Assembly (NCBI RefSeq): GCF_026151205.1
Contig: NC_087073.1
Location: 5,603,001 to 5,663,000 of the forward strand
Length of the DNA: 60,000 nucleotides
Source of the DNA: Bolinopsis microptera
Lineage: Eukaryota > Ctenophora > Tentaculata > Lobata > Bolinopsidae
Direction: 5' to 3'
This document shows positions 12,589 through 23,707 of this stretch, piece after piece; the first letter of the stretch is position 1, and each line of letters opens with the position of its first letter. Below the pieces are notes generated by a model. It was given only the letters and a program-made list of their open reading frames with translations. It had not been told where the DNA came from and did no database searches. The position numbers and the translations under genes were made by a program.

Positions 12589-12702
12589 GCCATTTTTAGG
12601 TGCAGCTGTAAGCTTTTTTACTTAACGGGTGATACTCGTAAAATATTTGTTCCAGCGACGAGTCCAACTCGGCGCGCGTCCTGGTAGGTTATAAACCTAC
12701 AA
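12298..12702. repeat. Inverted repeat around LINE fragment
   Basis: The arm at 12298-12390 (GTTTACAACCTACCAGGACG, GCGCCGAGTTGGACTCGTCG, TTTTACGAGTATCACCCGTT) is matched in reverse complement by 12620-12702. The loop contains the minus-strand LINE piece. Confidence 0.75.
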
Positions 12703-12771
12703 TAAGCGCCGCGCACAGAATCTATTTAATTGTTATCTTGCAGTTATAACATGTCACATTTATTAATTAAT

Positions 12772-12856
12772 TGACGATGTCAATTTATGGCAGCTCGGCG
12801 CGGCACAGTAGCGCATCTCGCCGATCTAGCGGCACAGTAACGCATCGCGCTACAAA
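12772..12856. repeat. GC-rich module, copy 2 of 3
   Basis: TGACGATGTCAATTTATGGC, GCGCATCTCGCCGATCTAGC and AACGCATCGCGCTACAA in the same order as the copy at 11763. Confidence 0.7.
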
Positions 12857-13176
12857 TTTATTAATTACTAGAGCCAAAATTTCAGAAGCAGAATAATTTT
12901 AAGGAAATTTCTGTCGCGTCGTTCGCGCAGTTAAGGCCGTACCGTGAAGTTTGTGATCCAATTAAATAATGGAGAGATTCCAAAAACCGCGCGCATCTGC
13001 ACTCTGTGAACATCAGTACCGCTCAAGCATGAAGTACTGAGCAGTACGCGGTTCTGCGAAGTAATTTGTAGCACAAGTTTCATTCAACTACCGGCCAATT
13101 ATGTGACATGTACAATGTAATTGTATTAAAGCAAAAAGTATATAAGTTTTTTAAATAATTGACGTTAACATGTGCG
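12857..13176. other. Spacer before the 91-bp array
   Basis: No gene or recognisable element seen. Confidence 0.3.
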
Positions 13177-13806
13177 GCTAATATTAAATACTAGTGGACT
13201 CTATGCAGCTCTCCCAGAGCCCCTAATTTTACTGATCTGGAGGTCACATTTTATTGAGCCAGTACAGGCTAATATTAAATACTAGTGGACTCTATGCAGC
13301 TCTCCCAGAGCCCCTAATTTTACTGATCTGGAGGTCACATTTTATTGAGCCAGTACAGGCTAATATTAAATACTAGTGGACTCTATGCAGGTCTCCCAGC
13401 GCCCCTAATTTTACTGATCTGGAGGTCACATTTTATTGAGCCAGTACAGGATAACATTAAATACTAGTTGACTCTATGCAGGTCTCCCAGCGCCCCTAAT
13501 TTTACTGATCTGGAGGTCACATTTTATTGAGCCAGTACAGGCTAATATTAAATACTAGTGGACTCTATGCAGGTCTCCCAGCGCCCCTAATTTTACTGAT
13601 CTGGAGGTCACATTTTATTGAGCCAGTACAGGCTAATATTAAATACTAGTGGACTCTATGCAGCTCTCCCAGCTCCCCTAATTTTACTGATCTTGAGGTC
13701 ACATTTTATTGAGCCAGTACAGGCTAATATTAAATACTAGTGGACTCTATGCAGCTCTCCCAGAGCCCCTAATTTTACTGATCTGGAGGTCACATTTTAT
13801 TGAGCC
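13177..13806. repeat. 91-bp tandem repeat, seven copies
   Basis: Units start at 13177, 13268, 13359, 13450, 13541, 13632 and 13723, exactly 91 bp apart, each from GCTAATATTAAATACTAGTG to TTTTATTGAGCCAGTACAG. The copies are nearly identical and differ mainly at the CAGAGCCCC / CAGCGCCCC / CAGCTCCCC position. The last unit loses the GTACAG end. No coding potential. Confidence 0.97.
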
Positions 13807-14340
13807 TATGCAGTATATGCAATTCTGTTTTAGACATTGAATTTATTTAAAAAAGGTCTCACCCTCTAAAAAACTCCCATTGGAAATGTTTCTATTAATT
13901 TCACATTGGAAAACTCTTCATTGTGTTTGACCTCAACTTAGATGTATTTGTTTTTTTTGCTATTTTTAGCAACTCCAATTCTCTTTTGTAGAGCTGATTC
14001 TTGTTACATAATATAGAAGTACACTCGATACAGTTATCTTATATAAGAAAATATATTGGACTGCCAAACTACTGGTATATCATTATATTGGGAAGAAAAA
14101 TAATACAAGTTAGTATTCTTTTAAAAATAACTGTTCATAACATTTACTTCATTTTAGGTATGTGTGTGAAACATCAGAACTGAATAATGGACCAGAGAAT
14201 TCAGAGATCTTTGGTTACCTGTTTCCGGTTTCGTCGGTTCACATTGCTGCGTTCCTGACCTAGCTTCGCCTGCATCATTAGATCATATTATAATATGCAT
14301 TATAGACTATAGTTATACAGCTTGAATTTGAAAGAGCTAC

Positions 14341-14891
14341 ATGGTCGTTGTTTCGAGTGCTTTTTCATCTGCTGTGACAGACAGCATCAACGGTTACCAA
14401 CATAATAGGTGCATTGCAAGTTGTGCAATGCTGAATGCATACGTTTCGTCAGTGACTTCCTTCTGCCTCATTGATGCGAAACTGATAATAAACATGCAAG
14501 AGAATACAGCTATAGTTACTCTGGACTGCCACGATAGAAACATTGAAACAGATATTGACTGGCTTTAGGTATGTAAGACGTAAGTATTGAAACCTCAAAT
14601 TGTTATGATCAGGTTCAACATACTTGCTATGATCCTTTATATAATAATATTAATATATTACATAAAATATAATATATTACATTGTATATTAATCTTGATA
14701 TAAAATCCTCGCTTTTTGATGATTGTAACATGTTCTTTTTCGTTGTAACCTTGTCCCCTACATAATTATATAATACATCATTACTTCCATTTTTCAGGTT
14801 TTTATTGGTGTTGCAAACGATGAAACGATCACTAAATTCTGTGCCTATGTGAGATTTGTTGGTTCATCGAATAACATCAAACTTACAGTGT
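14341..14891 (+). other. Possible exon fragments of unknown gene
   Basis: A 75-codon frame (14341-14568) with ordinary amino-acid composition ends in TAG directly before a good donor (GTATGTAAG). A further short open stretch (about 14799-14890) lies between TTTTTCAG and GTGAGTAA and reads VFIGVANDETITKFCAYVRF. They could be remnants of the SWIM gene whose end lies at 19.8 kb, which would put the minisatellite in an intron, but the stop at the junction argues against an intact gene. No family recognised. Confidence 0.25.
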
Positions 14892-14934
14892 GAGTAATTC
14901 AACAATCATGCACTTCATATTTTATGTCCCCCTA

Positions 14935-17552
14935 CTCATTGTTCATTCTCTGTCTTCATCAGTGTTACTCTACATTTCTCTCAGTGATTTCTCTCCCACT
15001 CAGTATTAACTCTCTGTCTTCATCAGTGTAACTCTACATTTCTCTCAGTAGTTATTCTCCCACTCAGTGTCAACTCTCTGTCTTCATCAGTGTAACTCTA
15101 CATTTCTCTCAGTAGTTATTCTCCCACTCAGTATTAACTCTCTGTCTTCGTCAGTGTTACTCTTTATTTCCCTCAGTAGCTACCCTCCCACTCAGTATTA
15201 ACTCTCTGTCTTCATCAGTGTAACTCTACATTTCTCTCAGTAGTTACTCTTCCACTCAGTTTTAACTCTCTGTCGTCATTAGTGTTACTCTACATTTCTC
15301 TCAACTTAGTTATTCTCCCACTCAGTATTAACTCTCTGTCTTTGTCAGTGTTACTCTATATTTACCTCAGTAGTTACTCTCACACTCAGTATTAACTCTC
15401 TGTCTTCATCAGTGTAACTCTACATTTCTCTCAGTAGTTATTCTCCCACTCAGTGTCAACTCTCTGTCTTCATCAGTGTAACTCTACATTTCTCTCAGTA
15501 GTTATTCTCCCACTCAGTATTAACTCTCTGTCTTCGTCAGTGTTACTCTTTATTTCCCTCAGTAGCTACCCTCCCACTCAGTATTAACTCTCTGTCTTCA
15601 TCAGTGTAACTCTACATTTCTCTCAGTAGTTACTCTTCCACTCAGTTTTAACTCTCTGTCGTCATTAGTGTTACTCTACATTTCTCTCAACTTAGTTATT
15701 CTCCCACTCAGTATTAACTCTCTGTCTTTGTCAGTGTTACTCTATATTTACCTCAGTAGTTACTCTCACACTGAGAGTTAACTCTCTGTCTTCGTCAGTG
15801 TTACTCTATATTTTGCTCAGTAGTTATTCTCCCACTCAGTATTAACTCTCTGTCTTCGTCAGTGTTACTCTACATTTCCCTCAGTAGTTATTCTCCCACT
15901 CAGTGTTAAATCTCTGTCTTCATCAGTGTTACTCTAGACATTTCACTCAGTAGTTATTCTCCCACTCAGTGTTAAATCTCTGTCTTCATCAGTGTTACTC
16001 TAGACATTTCCCTCAGTAGCTACCCTCCCACTCAGTATTAACTCTCTGTCTTCATCAGTGTAACTCTACATTTCTCTCAGTAGTTACTCTTCCACTCAGT
16101 TTTAACTCTCTGTCGTCATTAGTGTTACTCTACATTTCTCTCAACTTAGTTATTCTCCCACTCAGTATTAACTCTCTGTCTTTGTCAGTGTTACTCTATA
16201 TTTACCTCAGTAGTTACTCTCACACTGAGAGTTAACTCTCTGTCTTCGTCAGTGTTACTCTATATTTTGCTCAGTAGTTATTCTCCCACTCAGTATTAAC
16301 TCTCTGTCTTCGTCAGTGTTACTCTACATTTCCCTCAGTAGTTATTCTCCCACTCAGTGTTAAATCTCTGTCTTCATCAGTGTTACTCTAGACATTTCGC
16401 TCATTAGTTATTCTCCCAGTTCCCACTTAGTATCAACTCTCTGTCTTCATCAGTGTTACTCTACATTTCCCTCAGTAGTTATTCTCCCACTCAGTGTTAA
16501 ATCTCTGTCTTCATCAGTGTTACTCTAGACATTTCACTCAGTAGTTATTCTCCCACTCAGTATTAACTCTCTGTCTTCATCAGTGTTACTCTACATTTCT
16601 CTCAGCAGTTATTCTTTCACTCAGTAGCAACTCTCTGTCTTCGTCAGTGTTACTCTATATTTAGCTCAGTAGTTATTCTCCCACTCAGTATTAACTCTCT
16701 GTCTTCATCAGTGTTACTCTAGACATTTCCTTCAGAAGTTATTCTCCCACTCAGTATTAACTCTCTGTCTTCGTCAGTGTTACTCTAGACATTTCCCTCA
16801 GTAATTATTCTCCCACTCAGTATCAACTCTCTGTCTTCATCAGTGTTATTCTACATTTCCTTCAGTAGTTGATCTCCCACTCAGTGTTAAATCTCTGTCT
16901 TCATCAGTGTTACTCTAGACATTTCCCTCAGTAGTTATTCTCCCACTCAGTATTAACTCTCTGTCTTCATCAGTGTTACTCTACATTTCTCTCAGCAGTT
17001 ATTCTTTCACTCAGTAGCAACTCTCTGTCTTCGTCAGTGTTACTCTACATTTCGCTCAGTAGTTATTCTTCCGCTCAGTATCAACTCTCTGTCTTCATCA
17101 GTGTTATTCTACATTTCCCTCAGTAGTTATTCTCCCACTCAGTGTTAAATCTCTGTCTTCATCAGTGTTACTCTAGACATTTCCCTCAGTAATTATTCTC
17201 CCACTCAGTAACAACTCTCTGTCTTCATCAGTGTTATTCTACATTTCCTTCAGTAGTTATTCTCCCACTCAGTGTTAAATCTCTGTCTTCATCAGTGTTA
17301 CTCTAGACATTTCCCTCAGTAATTATTCTCCCACTCAGTATCAACTCTCTGTCTTCATCAGTGTAACTCTACATTTCTCTCAGTAGTTATTCTCCCACTC
17401 GGTATTAACTCTCTGTCTTCATCAGTGTTACTCTACATTTCTCTCAGCAGTTATTCTTCCACTCAGTATTAACTCTCTGTCTTCGTCAGTGTTACTCTAT
17501 ATTTAGCTCAGTAGTTATTCTCCCACTCAGTATTAACTCTCTGTCTTCATCT
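14935..17552. repeat. 64-bp minisatellite, left block (about 40 units)
   Basis: The unit runs approximately TATTAACTCTCTGTCTTCAT, CAGTGTTACTCTACATTTC, CTCAGTAGTTATTCTCCCAC, TCAG. Spacing is 64 bp, with variants such as CTAGACATTTC. Higher-order copying is visible: a six-unit block beginning CAGTGTCAACTCTC at 15065 recurs at 15451 (386 bp later), and part of it again from about 16013. Each unit has several pyrimidine-rich stretches ending in CAG, which look like splice acceptors. Confidence 0.95.
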
Positions 17553-18968
17553 TCTTCTTCGTAGAGGGCAGTGGTCTTTACTACTAAGGAATAGATCAAA
17601 ACCACTATAAGATGGAGCATTGAAGCCCTGTGCTTACCCCGGTACAGTTAATCTGTGAAGAAAGCAAGGTTAAGCCTTGTCCTCTCCACATTTGGTAAAA
17701 CGTTTTGTTGCTTGTATGAAGCCGATGATCCTTGGTAATGAGAACTTGTCCACTATATCTGTCACACTGAGGTAGAAGGAGTCAAAGTATCCTCCTCGCT
17801 GGTAAGACCATTTCGGGCACTGACCAATAAAGTGGTTCATTGTCTCCTCTTTCATGAGACAGTGTGGACAGGTTTTAGGGACCGTTGTACTTATTGATAT
17901 GGTAGTTTAGTTCACAATGTCCAGTGAGGAATTGTGTTGCTGTTCTTGTGCTCTCTTTGCCAAGTTTCGGGATTGATCTGGCGAACTTTTGTCTCCATAC
18001 TCGTTTAAAGTGAGTGTGGGGTAAAGTTCTCCATCTTTCCCTCATCTTCCGATGACTTATACTCCGCAGTGCTCCCTTCCATAATACTTTTGGTATTGGT
18101 AGTTGCACTTGAGCGGAGTCCAGATTGTCGGAGCCTTTTTTGGCAAGAGAGTCTGCCTTTTCGTTGCCATCGTAGCCTTTGTGAGCTGGTATCCATCGTA
18201 GTAGGACTTGATTGTCCATTGCTAGTTGGTTGAGCTCACTTATAGCCGTGCTGGTGCTTTTAGATTTGACTTTGATGTTGCTCATTGCCATTATTGTCGC
18301 CTGGCTATCGCAGTTTATGTTTATTTTTCTAGTTTTGGTCCCAGATTCCCGTAATATTTTTGCCGCAGTGCCTACGGCAAAGGTTTCGGCCTGGAAGACG
18401 GTTGAGTTGATTCCTTGGTGGTATGACTCCTCACATGTGGGGTTGTCGTTGTCCACAATGTACACTCCTGCTCCAACTTTTTCATTCATTTTGGAGCCGT
18501 CTGTGTAACATTGTATAGTATTGGTGTCATTCTCGATTACCTCATACTCAGAGAGTCGGGGAATTTCTGTGTTGAAACCAATGTCAACATTCAGTGATGT
18601 TGTCTGTTGATCTTGTCCTTCAGAGTTGAGACTGATAGCCTTTAGTAACTGTTCATTAAGTTTTGTGTGGGTGGTTAGGTTGCCCTTCTTGTTTACCATC
18701 GGCTCATATATCCACTGGTTGTTGGATTTGAGTCTGAGAGCTCTGCTGCTTCCTCTTCCATCACCAGATCAATAGGGATGATTCCGGTGATGATGTCTAT
18801 ACTAGTGCTGCTCCAGGAGTCGATGGTAACCCTCCTGTTATGAGGATGTTCCCCAGCCGCTGTACACTGCTAAGGATTGTTAGGTTATGTTTTTTGGACA
18901 CACCATTGAGCCAGATTGTCGCAGCGTATGTCAGAGAAGGTCTGACAACGGCTGTATAATATATATAC
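17553..18968 (-). mobile_element. 5'-truncated LINE with RNase H, inserted in minisatellite
   Basis: Read on the minus strand it starts abruptly inside a minisatellite unit (near 18968) with the end of a reverse transcriptase (YYTAVVRPSLTYAATIW, then LSSVQRLGNILITGGLPSTP). The RNase H domain follows, and it ends near 17553 in a GAAGAAGAAGATGAAGA-like tail. The minisatellite resumes on both sides. RNase H after the reverse transcriptase is a feature of I-type LINEs. Tail type and 5' truncation fit target-primed insertion. Target-site duplication cannot be read because the target is itself repetitive. Confidence 0.85.
17670..18699 (-). pseudogene. LINE RNase H and zinc-knuckle region, frameshifted
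   Basis: The frame 18699-17875 shows RNase H motifs in order: CYTDGSKMNEKVGAGVYI (first Asp), FQAETFAVGTAA (Glu), INCDSQATIMAM (Asp) and WIPAHKGYDGNEKADSLAKK (His and Asp). All catalytic acidic residues are present. The conserved tail TGHCELNYHINKYNGP is cut by TAA; one base over, the frame continues as KTCPHCLMKEETMNHFIGQC, the Cys-Cys-His-Cys knuckle expected there. One extra base in the CCC run near 17880 explains the break. The copy is dead: it is truncated and frameshifted. Confidence 0.85.
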
Positions 18969-19690
18969 TCTGTCTTCATCAGTGTTACTCTAGACATTTC
19001 CTTCAGAAGTTATTCTCCCACTCAGTATTAACTCTCTGTCTTTGTCAGTGTTACTCTACATTTCGCTCAGTAGTTATTCTTCCGCTCAGTATCAACTCTC
19101 TGTCTTCATCAGTGTTATTCTACATTTCTCTCAGCAGTTATTCTTCCACTCAGTATTAACTCTCTGCCTTCGTCAGTGTTACTCTATATTTCCCTCAGTA
19201 GTTATTCTCCCAATCAGTGTTAACTCTCTATCTTCATCAGTATTACTCTAGACATTTCCTTCAGAATTTATTCTCCCACACAGTATTAAAGTATTAACTC
19301 TCTGTCTTCGTCAGTGTTACTCTATATTTCCCTCAGTAGTTACTTTTCCACTCAGTGTTAACTCTCTGTCTTCATCAGTGTTACTCTAGACATTTCCCTC
19401 AGTAATTATTCTCCGACTCAGTATCAACTCTCTGTCTTCATCAGTGTAACTCTACATTTCTCTCAGTAGTTATTCTCCCACTCAGTATATTAACTCTCTG
19501 TCTTCATCAGTGTTACTCTACATTTCTCTCAGCAGTTATTGTTCCACTCAGTATTAACTCTCTTACAAGTGACAAGTAGTAACGCTCTAGTTCTCTTCAA
19601 AACAGTAGACCAAGGGTTTCCTTCTCCTGAGAACAGTAAGTACTCTCTGTCTTCGTCAGTGTTACTCTATATTTAGCTCAGTAGTTATTC
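18969..19690. repeat. 64-bp minisatellite, right block (about 11 units)
   Basis: Same 64-bp unit as the left block, resuming after the LINE. The last units are irregular, with an unrelated insert of about 70 bp at 19563-19635 before a final partial unit. Confidence 0.93.
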
Positions 19691-19816
19691 TCCTTACTAC
19701 ATTATATGTGCAAGGCAAATTTCTGGAGAATCGAGTATTTTTTTGTAGTAATAATTTGAATTATAAAGCGACAAAATATTATGTGTTCTCTCTTGGTCTG
19801 ATTTTTTGAATAACAG

Positions 19817-20766
19817 CCAGTAATTTTAGAAGGTAAACGGTCAAGCAAAGTGTGCAAGGTCGTTGATGGAGTATTCCATGTGAAATCCTCTCACCAGTCT
19901 GAGCCCCACCAACTGAACATCAGAGGACCAACTTGCACCTGCAGAAACTTCAGCAGGACTCACATCCCCTGCAGACATATTTTTCAAGCTATCGATGATG
20001 GTTTAATGAAATGGGAGGACCTACCTGAAGATTACAGAAACATACCGTTCTTCGTAAAAGATAAAGGTCTGTTAAATTGATCTGTATGCATGTTTACATT
20101 CCAATTTAAATAGACAAGACAAAATTGAGGTTCATAACTCGTTCATGTGCTATGGCCGTGCGTCCGCGTCGATGTAGGAGGTGTGGAGCCTGCTTGTAGA
20201 GAAAATATGAAGTTTCCTGCAGTAAATATTATTATCAATATCAAAGGCAGGGCATTACTTCGACCTCCGAGGCGAGGTATCCGTGTGGACTCTGGTTGTT
20301 ATCAGGGTTGGAAAGACAAAGATAATTTTGTCTGTTAAAGTGGGTTATCACTCTCTGCCATCAGAGTCATAAATCACATCTCCGCAGGGTTTGCAAGGTT
20401 TTCCCTATTGCTTTGCTTCCAATTCTTATAATAGTCAAAATATAAAATCCGATATTATTTTTGCAGGAAGTGATATTGGGATATGGCCAGCTGATGCAGA
20501 TGTAAACAAATGCTGCGATTATCCAGCATCAGAAGACGAGGATGAAGAAGTAGAAGATGATGAGGTTGGAGGAAATGGGGATAAAAGAAAGAAGAAACGG
20601 GACATAGACTATATAAAGGAGATTGGCGGGAGCTTTCAAACAGAATAACTTCCTTCGTTAATGATCCCGAGTTTGACGTGATGGACGATGATGTCCGTGC
20701 ATTATTATATAAGAAACTGTCAGATACCGCCAATGATGTGGCATCCTATATTTACAAAAGAAACTA
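19817..20766 (+). pseudogene. SWIM zinc-finger protein, C-terminal exons (transposase-like)
   Basis: Exon 1, from about 19817 (after TTGAATAACAG) to 20069, encodes CTCRNFSRTHIPCRHIF, a CxC...CxH SWIM zinc finger, followed by a short acidic segment. Its donor (AAAG|GTCTGT) joins in phase to an exon at about 20467 (after TTTTTGCAG), giving VKDKGSDIGIWPAD and then a strongly acidic and then basic stretch, stopping at 20646. In another frame the next bases read GDWRELSNRITSFVND to ASYIYKRN with a stop near 20766, which looks like the natural helical C-terminus, so a frameshift is likely. SWIM domains of this form occur in MULE/FAR1-type transposases and ZSWIM proteins. The catalytic part is not seen in the window. 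Confidence 0.55.
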
Positions 20767-20879
20767 ATATAGATAACATAGATAAGATTATGTTTGATAA
20801 TATATTACTTTAAAAGCCGTGCAATCATTTTAGATATTAGATATTAAACTAACCATATTATGATATTCTCCGTCTAACT

Positions 20880-21440
20880 ATTCGATCTGTCACCATCTCA
20901 CTATTCAATCTGTCTCAACGTTCATTCTCTGTTTAACTATTCAATCTCTGTCTCAGTGTTCATTTTCTTGTTTAACTATTCAATCTTTGTCTCAGCGTTC
21001 ATTCTCTGTCTCGACATTCATTTTCCGTCTGACTATTCAATCTGTCTCAATGTTCATTCTCTGTCTCGACGTTCATTCTGCGTCTCACTATTCAATCTGT
21101 CTCAATGTTCATTCTCTGTCTCGACGTTCATTCTCCGTCTCAATATTCAATCTGTCTCAACGTTCATTATGTGTTTAACTATTCAATCTCTTTCTCAGTG
21201 ATCATTCTCTGTTTAACTATTAAATCACTGTTCATTCCTGTCTCGACGTTAATTCTCCGTCTCATTATTCAATCTCTGCATCAGTGTTCATTCTCTATTT
21301 TAGAGTTAATTCCCTGTCTTACCTTTCAATCTTTCTCGGTGTTCATTCTCTGTCTGACTGTTCAATTTCTGTCTCACTGTCCATTCTCTGTCTCGCTGTT
21401 CAATCTTCGTGTTTCTTTCAAAGTGTTACAGTGACAAGGA
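20880..21440. repeat. 18-19-bp pyrimidine-rich satellite
   Basis: Alternating units near ATTCAATCTGTCTCAACG and TTCATTCTCTGTCTCGAC, in diverged tandem copies. It shares TTCTCTGTCT with the 64-bp array upstream. Open frames across it have no stops only because of the repeat. Confidence 0.85.
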
Positions 21441-22380
21441 GACCGAATGATATTGTTGTAAAATAAAAAGCTTGTCCGCTTTAGTTATAGTGATATTAAA
21501 ACATATACAACACCATGTATTATGAAATTTTAGATTTTGTTACAAAATATGGACAGTGAATTTGATGTTGTTGTCTAATAATACAAAGATACAAGACGTG
21601 AGGCGCGGCGACATTATAAATTTTAGAACTGCCCGCGCATTTTGCTACTTTGCCGCGGCTCCACTAGTTTTTAACGTCTACCAACATGTGCTTAAATCAC
21701 ATTTATGATCTAGCAAGTTATTAATAATATTTGTTTGTATTATTGATACGTTTGTTACATATAATATGATTTGGATCGGATAAGATTTTGACCATTTCAA
21801 TTCAGAGCCGGGTTGGGATGACCAGTTATACATTATAGAGTGTAGTATATTTTGAATAAATATACTAATCAGTTATAATAGGCAAAACAACTGTGAAGTT
21901 AAGTTGAGTGATTTTTGATGTTAACAAAAACCACCTAAAGTAGTAAACGTAATCCATGATATCGTTTAATTAACTAAAATAAATATGTTAAATGAATTTA
22001 AAGTTGTTTATGCCTTGCATTGCATACAGTTTCACTAATAATAATAATTCTATACAGTTACATAATTGAAACAATTATGGCCCCTTATTGTGGGCAGAGT
22101 ATGTGTCTTTGTTGAAGTGTCCTGGTATAAACTTATCTGAGTGACTGCATTAAAATAATTTAAGGAGAGTTCTCTTAAAACTTTAAAACAATGGGGATAA
22201 ATACTAAGACCTAACAAAATCATAACAAAATGCAGCCACCTAATTTGTTGATAAGCTTTCTCTCCTCCTACGATTGACTAGTGCGACCATCTTTGGCGAG
22301 TATTAGGAACTTGGACCATTACAAATACCGTACTGTAAGTTTGCAAGGTATGTGGACTAAGTGGGTCGAGAGTACTCGAC
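21441..22380. other. Intergenic AT-rich region
   Basis: No gene seen. A short GC-rich stretch lies at about 21600-21660. Confidence 0.3.
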
Positions 22381-22384
22381 TTGA

Positions 22385-22602
22385 AAGTTTTACTTAGATG
22401 TCAACAGATTAGCAGATCTCATAGCCAGAAAGAGGAAGGAGAGGTACTGTGGTGTAGTAAGGCATGTAAGAACGAGGATACGATTTACTATGCAACTCTT
22501 ATCGCTCTTTGTGGGTACAGAGGAAAGAAGATTGACATCAAACATGAGACCCCTTTATCAGAAGTTTCGTACAACCTCATTCCTGCCCCGATGATGGAGT
22601 GA
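22385..22602 (+). pseudogene. Degenerate mobile-element C-terminal fragment
   Basis: One frame reads RLADLIARKRKERYCGVVRH then VRTRIRF; after a shift the adjacent frame continues ATLIALCGYRGKK. The joined pattern (LADLIA, RKxxxY, IRTRLRF, LIAxRGxRG) resembles tails seen in many animal mobile-element proteins; I recall the pattern but not the exact family. A frameshift breaks it. Confidence 0.4.
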
Positions 22603-22888
22603 TGATGTGTTTTGAAAATTTTTGTGAATATATTTGATTGTTTAAAGTTCAATTGGTAGCAATGGACCATCTCCGTTACCTATGTAATGTGCTCTGCTAA
22701 TTGCATCACTTGAATTGATTGTACTCTGCCAATTGCATCACTTGATTAAATTATATGTATAAGTATATATTGCTTGAATGACGTTTGCTAATTGCAACAC
22801 TCGATTTTTAAAAAAATCAAACAATACATATACATTCAATCAAAGTGCTTGGAAATTCCACTTAACATCTTCTGACTTCAGAGCCACC

Positions 22889-23707
22889 ATGGAAATGATA
22901 AATCAAATCGGTAATTATATACATGACATCCCTAACTTTCCTGTACTGCATCTGATACATTGTCTTGCAACAACTGCATCTATTAGGTCCCAACGAGGGT
23001 CACTTGAATTTGCCCATGATCACCCTCTTGCCTCACTTGCCGGCAATACTATGATAATCAATGCAGGTGGTATTTTGGTTGCTGCTGCGCTTGGACAACC
23101 TTTGATGGGCCCATTTGCAAATGTGATGAATACCTTCACTGCAATCTTCATCTGGTGGTTGGTCTACTTTGGTCCTGGTGATGTTGCATTCAGATTGTAC
23201 AGAGAGAAGCCAGTGCAAATATTACTAATGGCAGCCAGAGAAACGAGACGGTGCAAAAAGGTTCTGTGGGCTGTAAGTTCTGCTGCAGCTGTTTTTGAAG
23301 GGCAGTGGATTCCTCTTGTCCTAGTTGGCGCACTTGGTGGTTGCTCAGGAAAGTTCCTTCAAACTACCGAAGAGTCAATAAGAAAGCATTCAGCTGAGAT
23401 GAGCAGAGGAGAGTTCTTGCAGATATCCTTTGTCACCAAGGCGTCACTGCTCATTTCAGGAATTCTTTCCATGATCACAATCGGAGCAATTCCTCTAACC
23501 ATTGCTCAAGGTCTTTTCTTTTGCTCTGCAATATTGGTCTCAGTAAACCTTGCCATGACTCTAGCTGGTCTCCCTGATCCCTTCCATCCTATAACCAATG
23601 CAACATGGAGAATGGTGTCCATTGCAAGAAAAAAGGGGGCATCAAAAGAGGAAGCTGCTAAAGTCGATGCAAAATCTGGTGATAAAGAGATAAAGAAAGA
23701 TAAGTGA
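22889..23707 (+). CDS. TRIC-type intracellular cation channel (TMEM38 family), intronless
   Basis: 272 residues from ATG 22889, which sits in an ideal animal start context (GCCACCATGG); the longer upstream frame is probably untranslated leader. Family hallmarks are HPLASLAGNTMI (helix 2 start), the glycine-rich LGQPLMGPF, and ARETRRCKK at residues 116-124, matching the KEVxRxxK segment that in TRIC channels contacts a phosphoinositide. About seven hydrophobic helices and a lysine-rich C-terminus follow, as in TMEM38A/B. These homotrimeric K+ channels of the ER/SR balance charge during calcium release. Length is near the vertebrate 290-300. The gene has no intron, unlike its neighbours and vertebrate TMEM38 genes, so it may be a retrocopy that is still intact. 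A polyadenylation signal (AATAAA) is near 23922. Confidence 0.87.
   Translation: MEMINQIGNYIHDIPNFPVLHLIHCLATTASIRSQRGSLEFAHDHPLASLAGNTMIINAGGILVAAALGQPLMGPFANVMNTFTAIFIWWLVYFGPGDVAFRLYREKPVQILLMAARETRRCKKVLWAVSSAAAVFEGQWIPLVLVGALGGCSGKFLQTTEESIRKHSAEMSRGEFLQISFVTKASLLISGILSMITIGAIPLTIAQGLFFCSAILVSVNLAMTLAGLPDPFHPITNATWRMVSIARKKGASKEEAAKVDAKSGDKEIKKDK

Noticed and set aside
18212-18508. 98-codon plus-strand frame
   Set aside because: Antisense shadow of the RNase H domain, whose motifs are clear on the minus strand.
18887-19251. Plus-strand frames over the minisatellite and LINE border
   Set aside because: Repeat translation and antisense of the reverse-transcriptase fragment.
20956-21466. 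Overlapping frames with repeated SLS and FIL patterns
   Set aside because: Translation of the 18-19-bp satellite, with no start context or splice sites of note.
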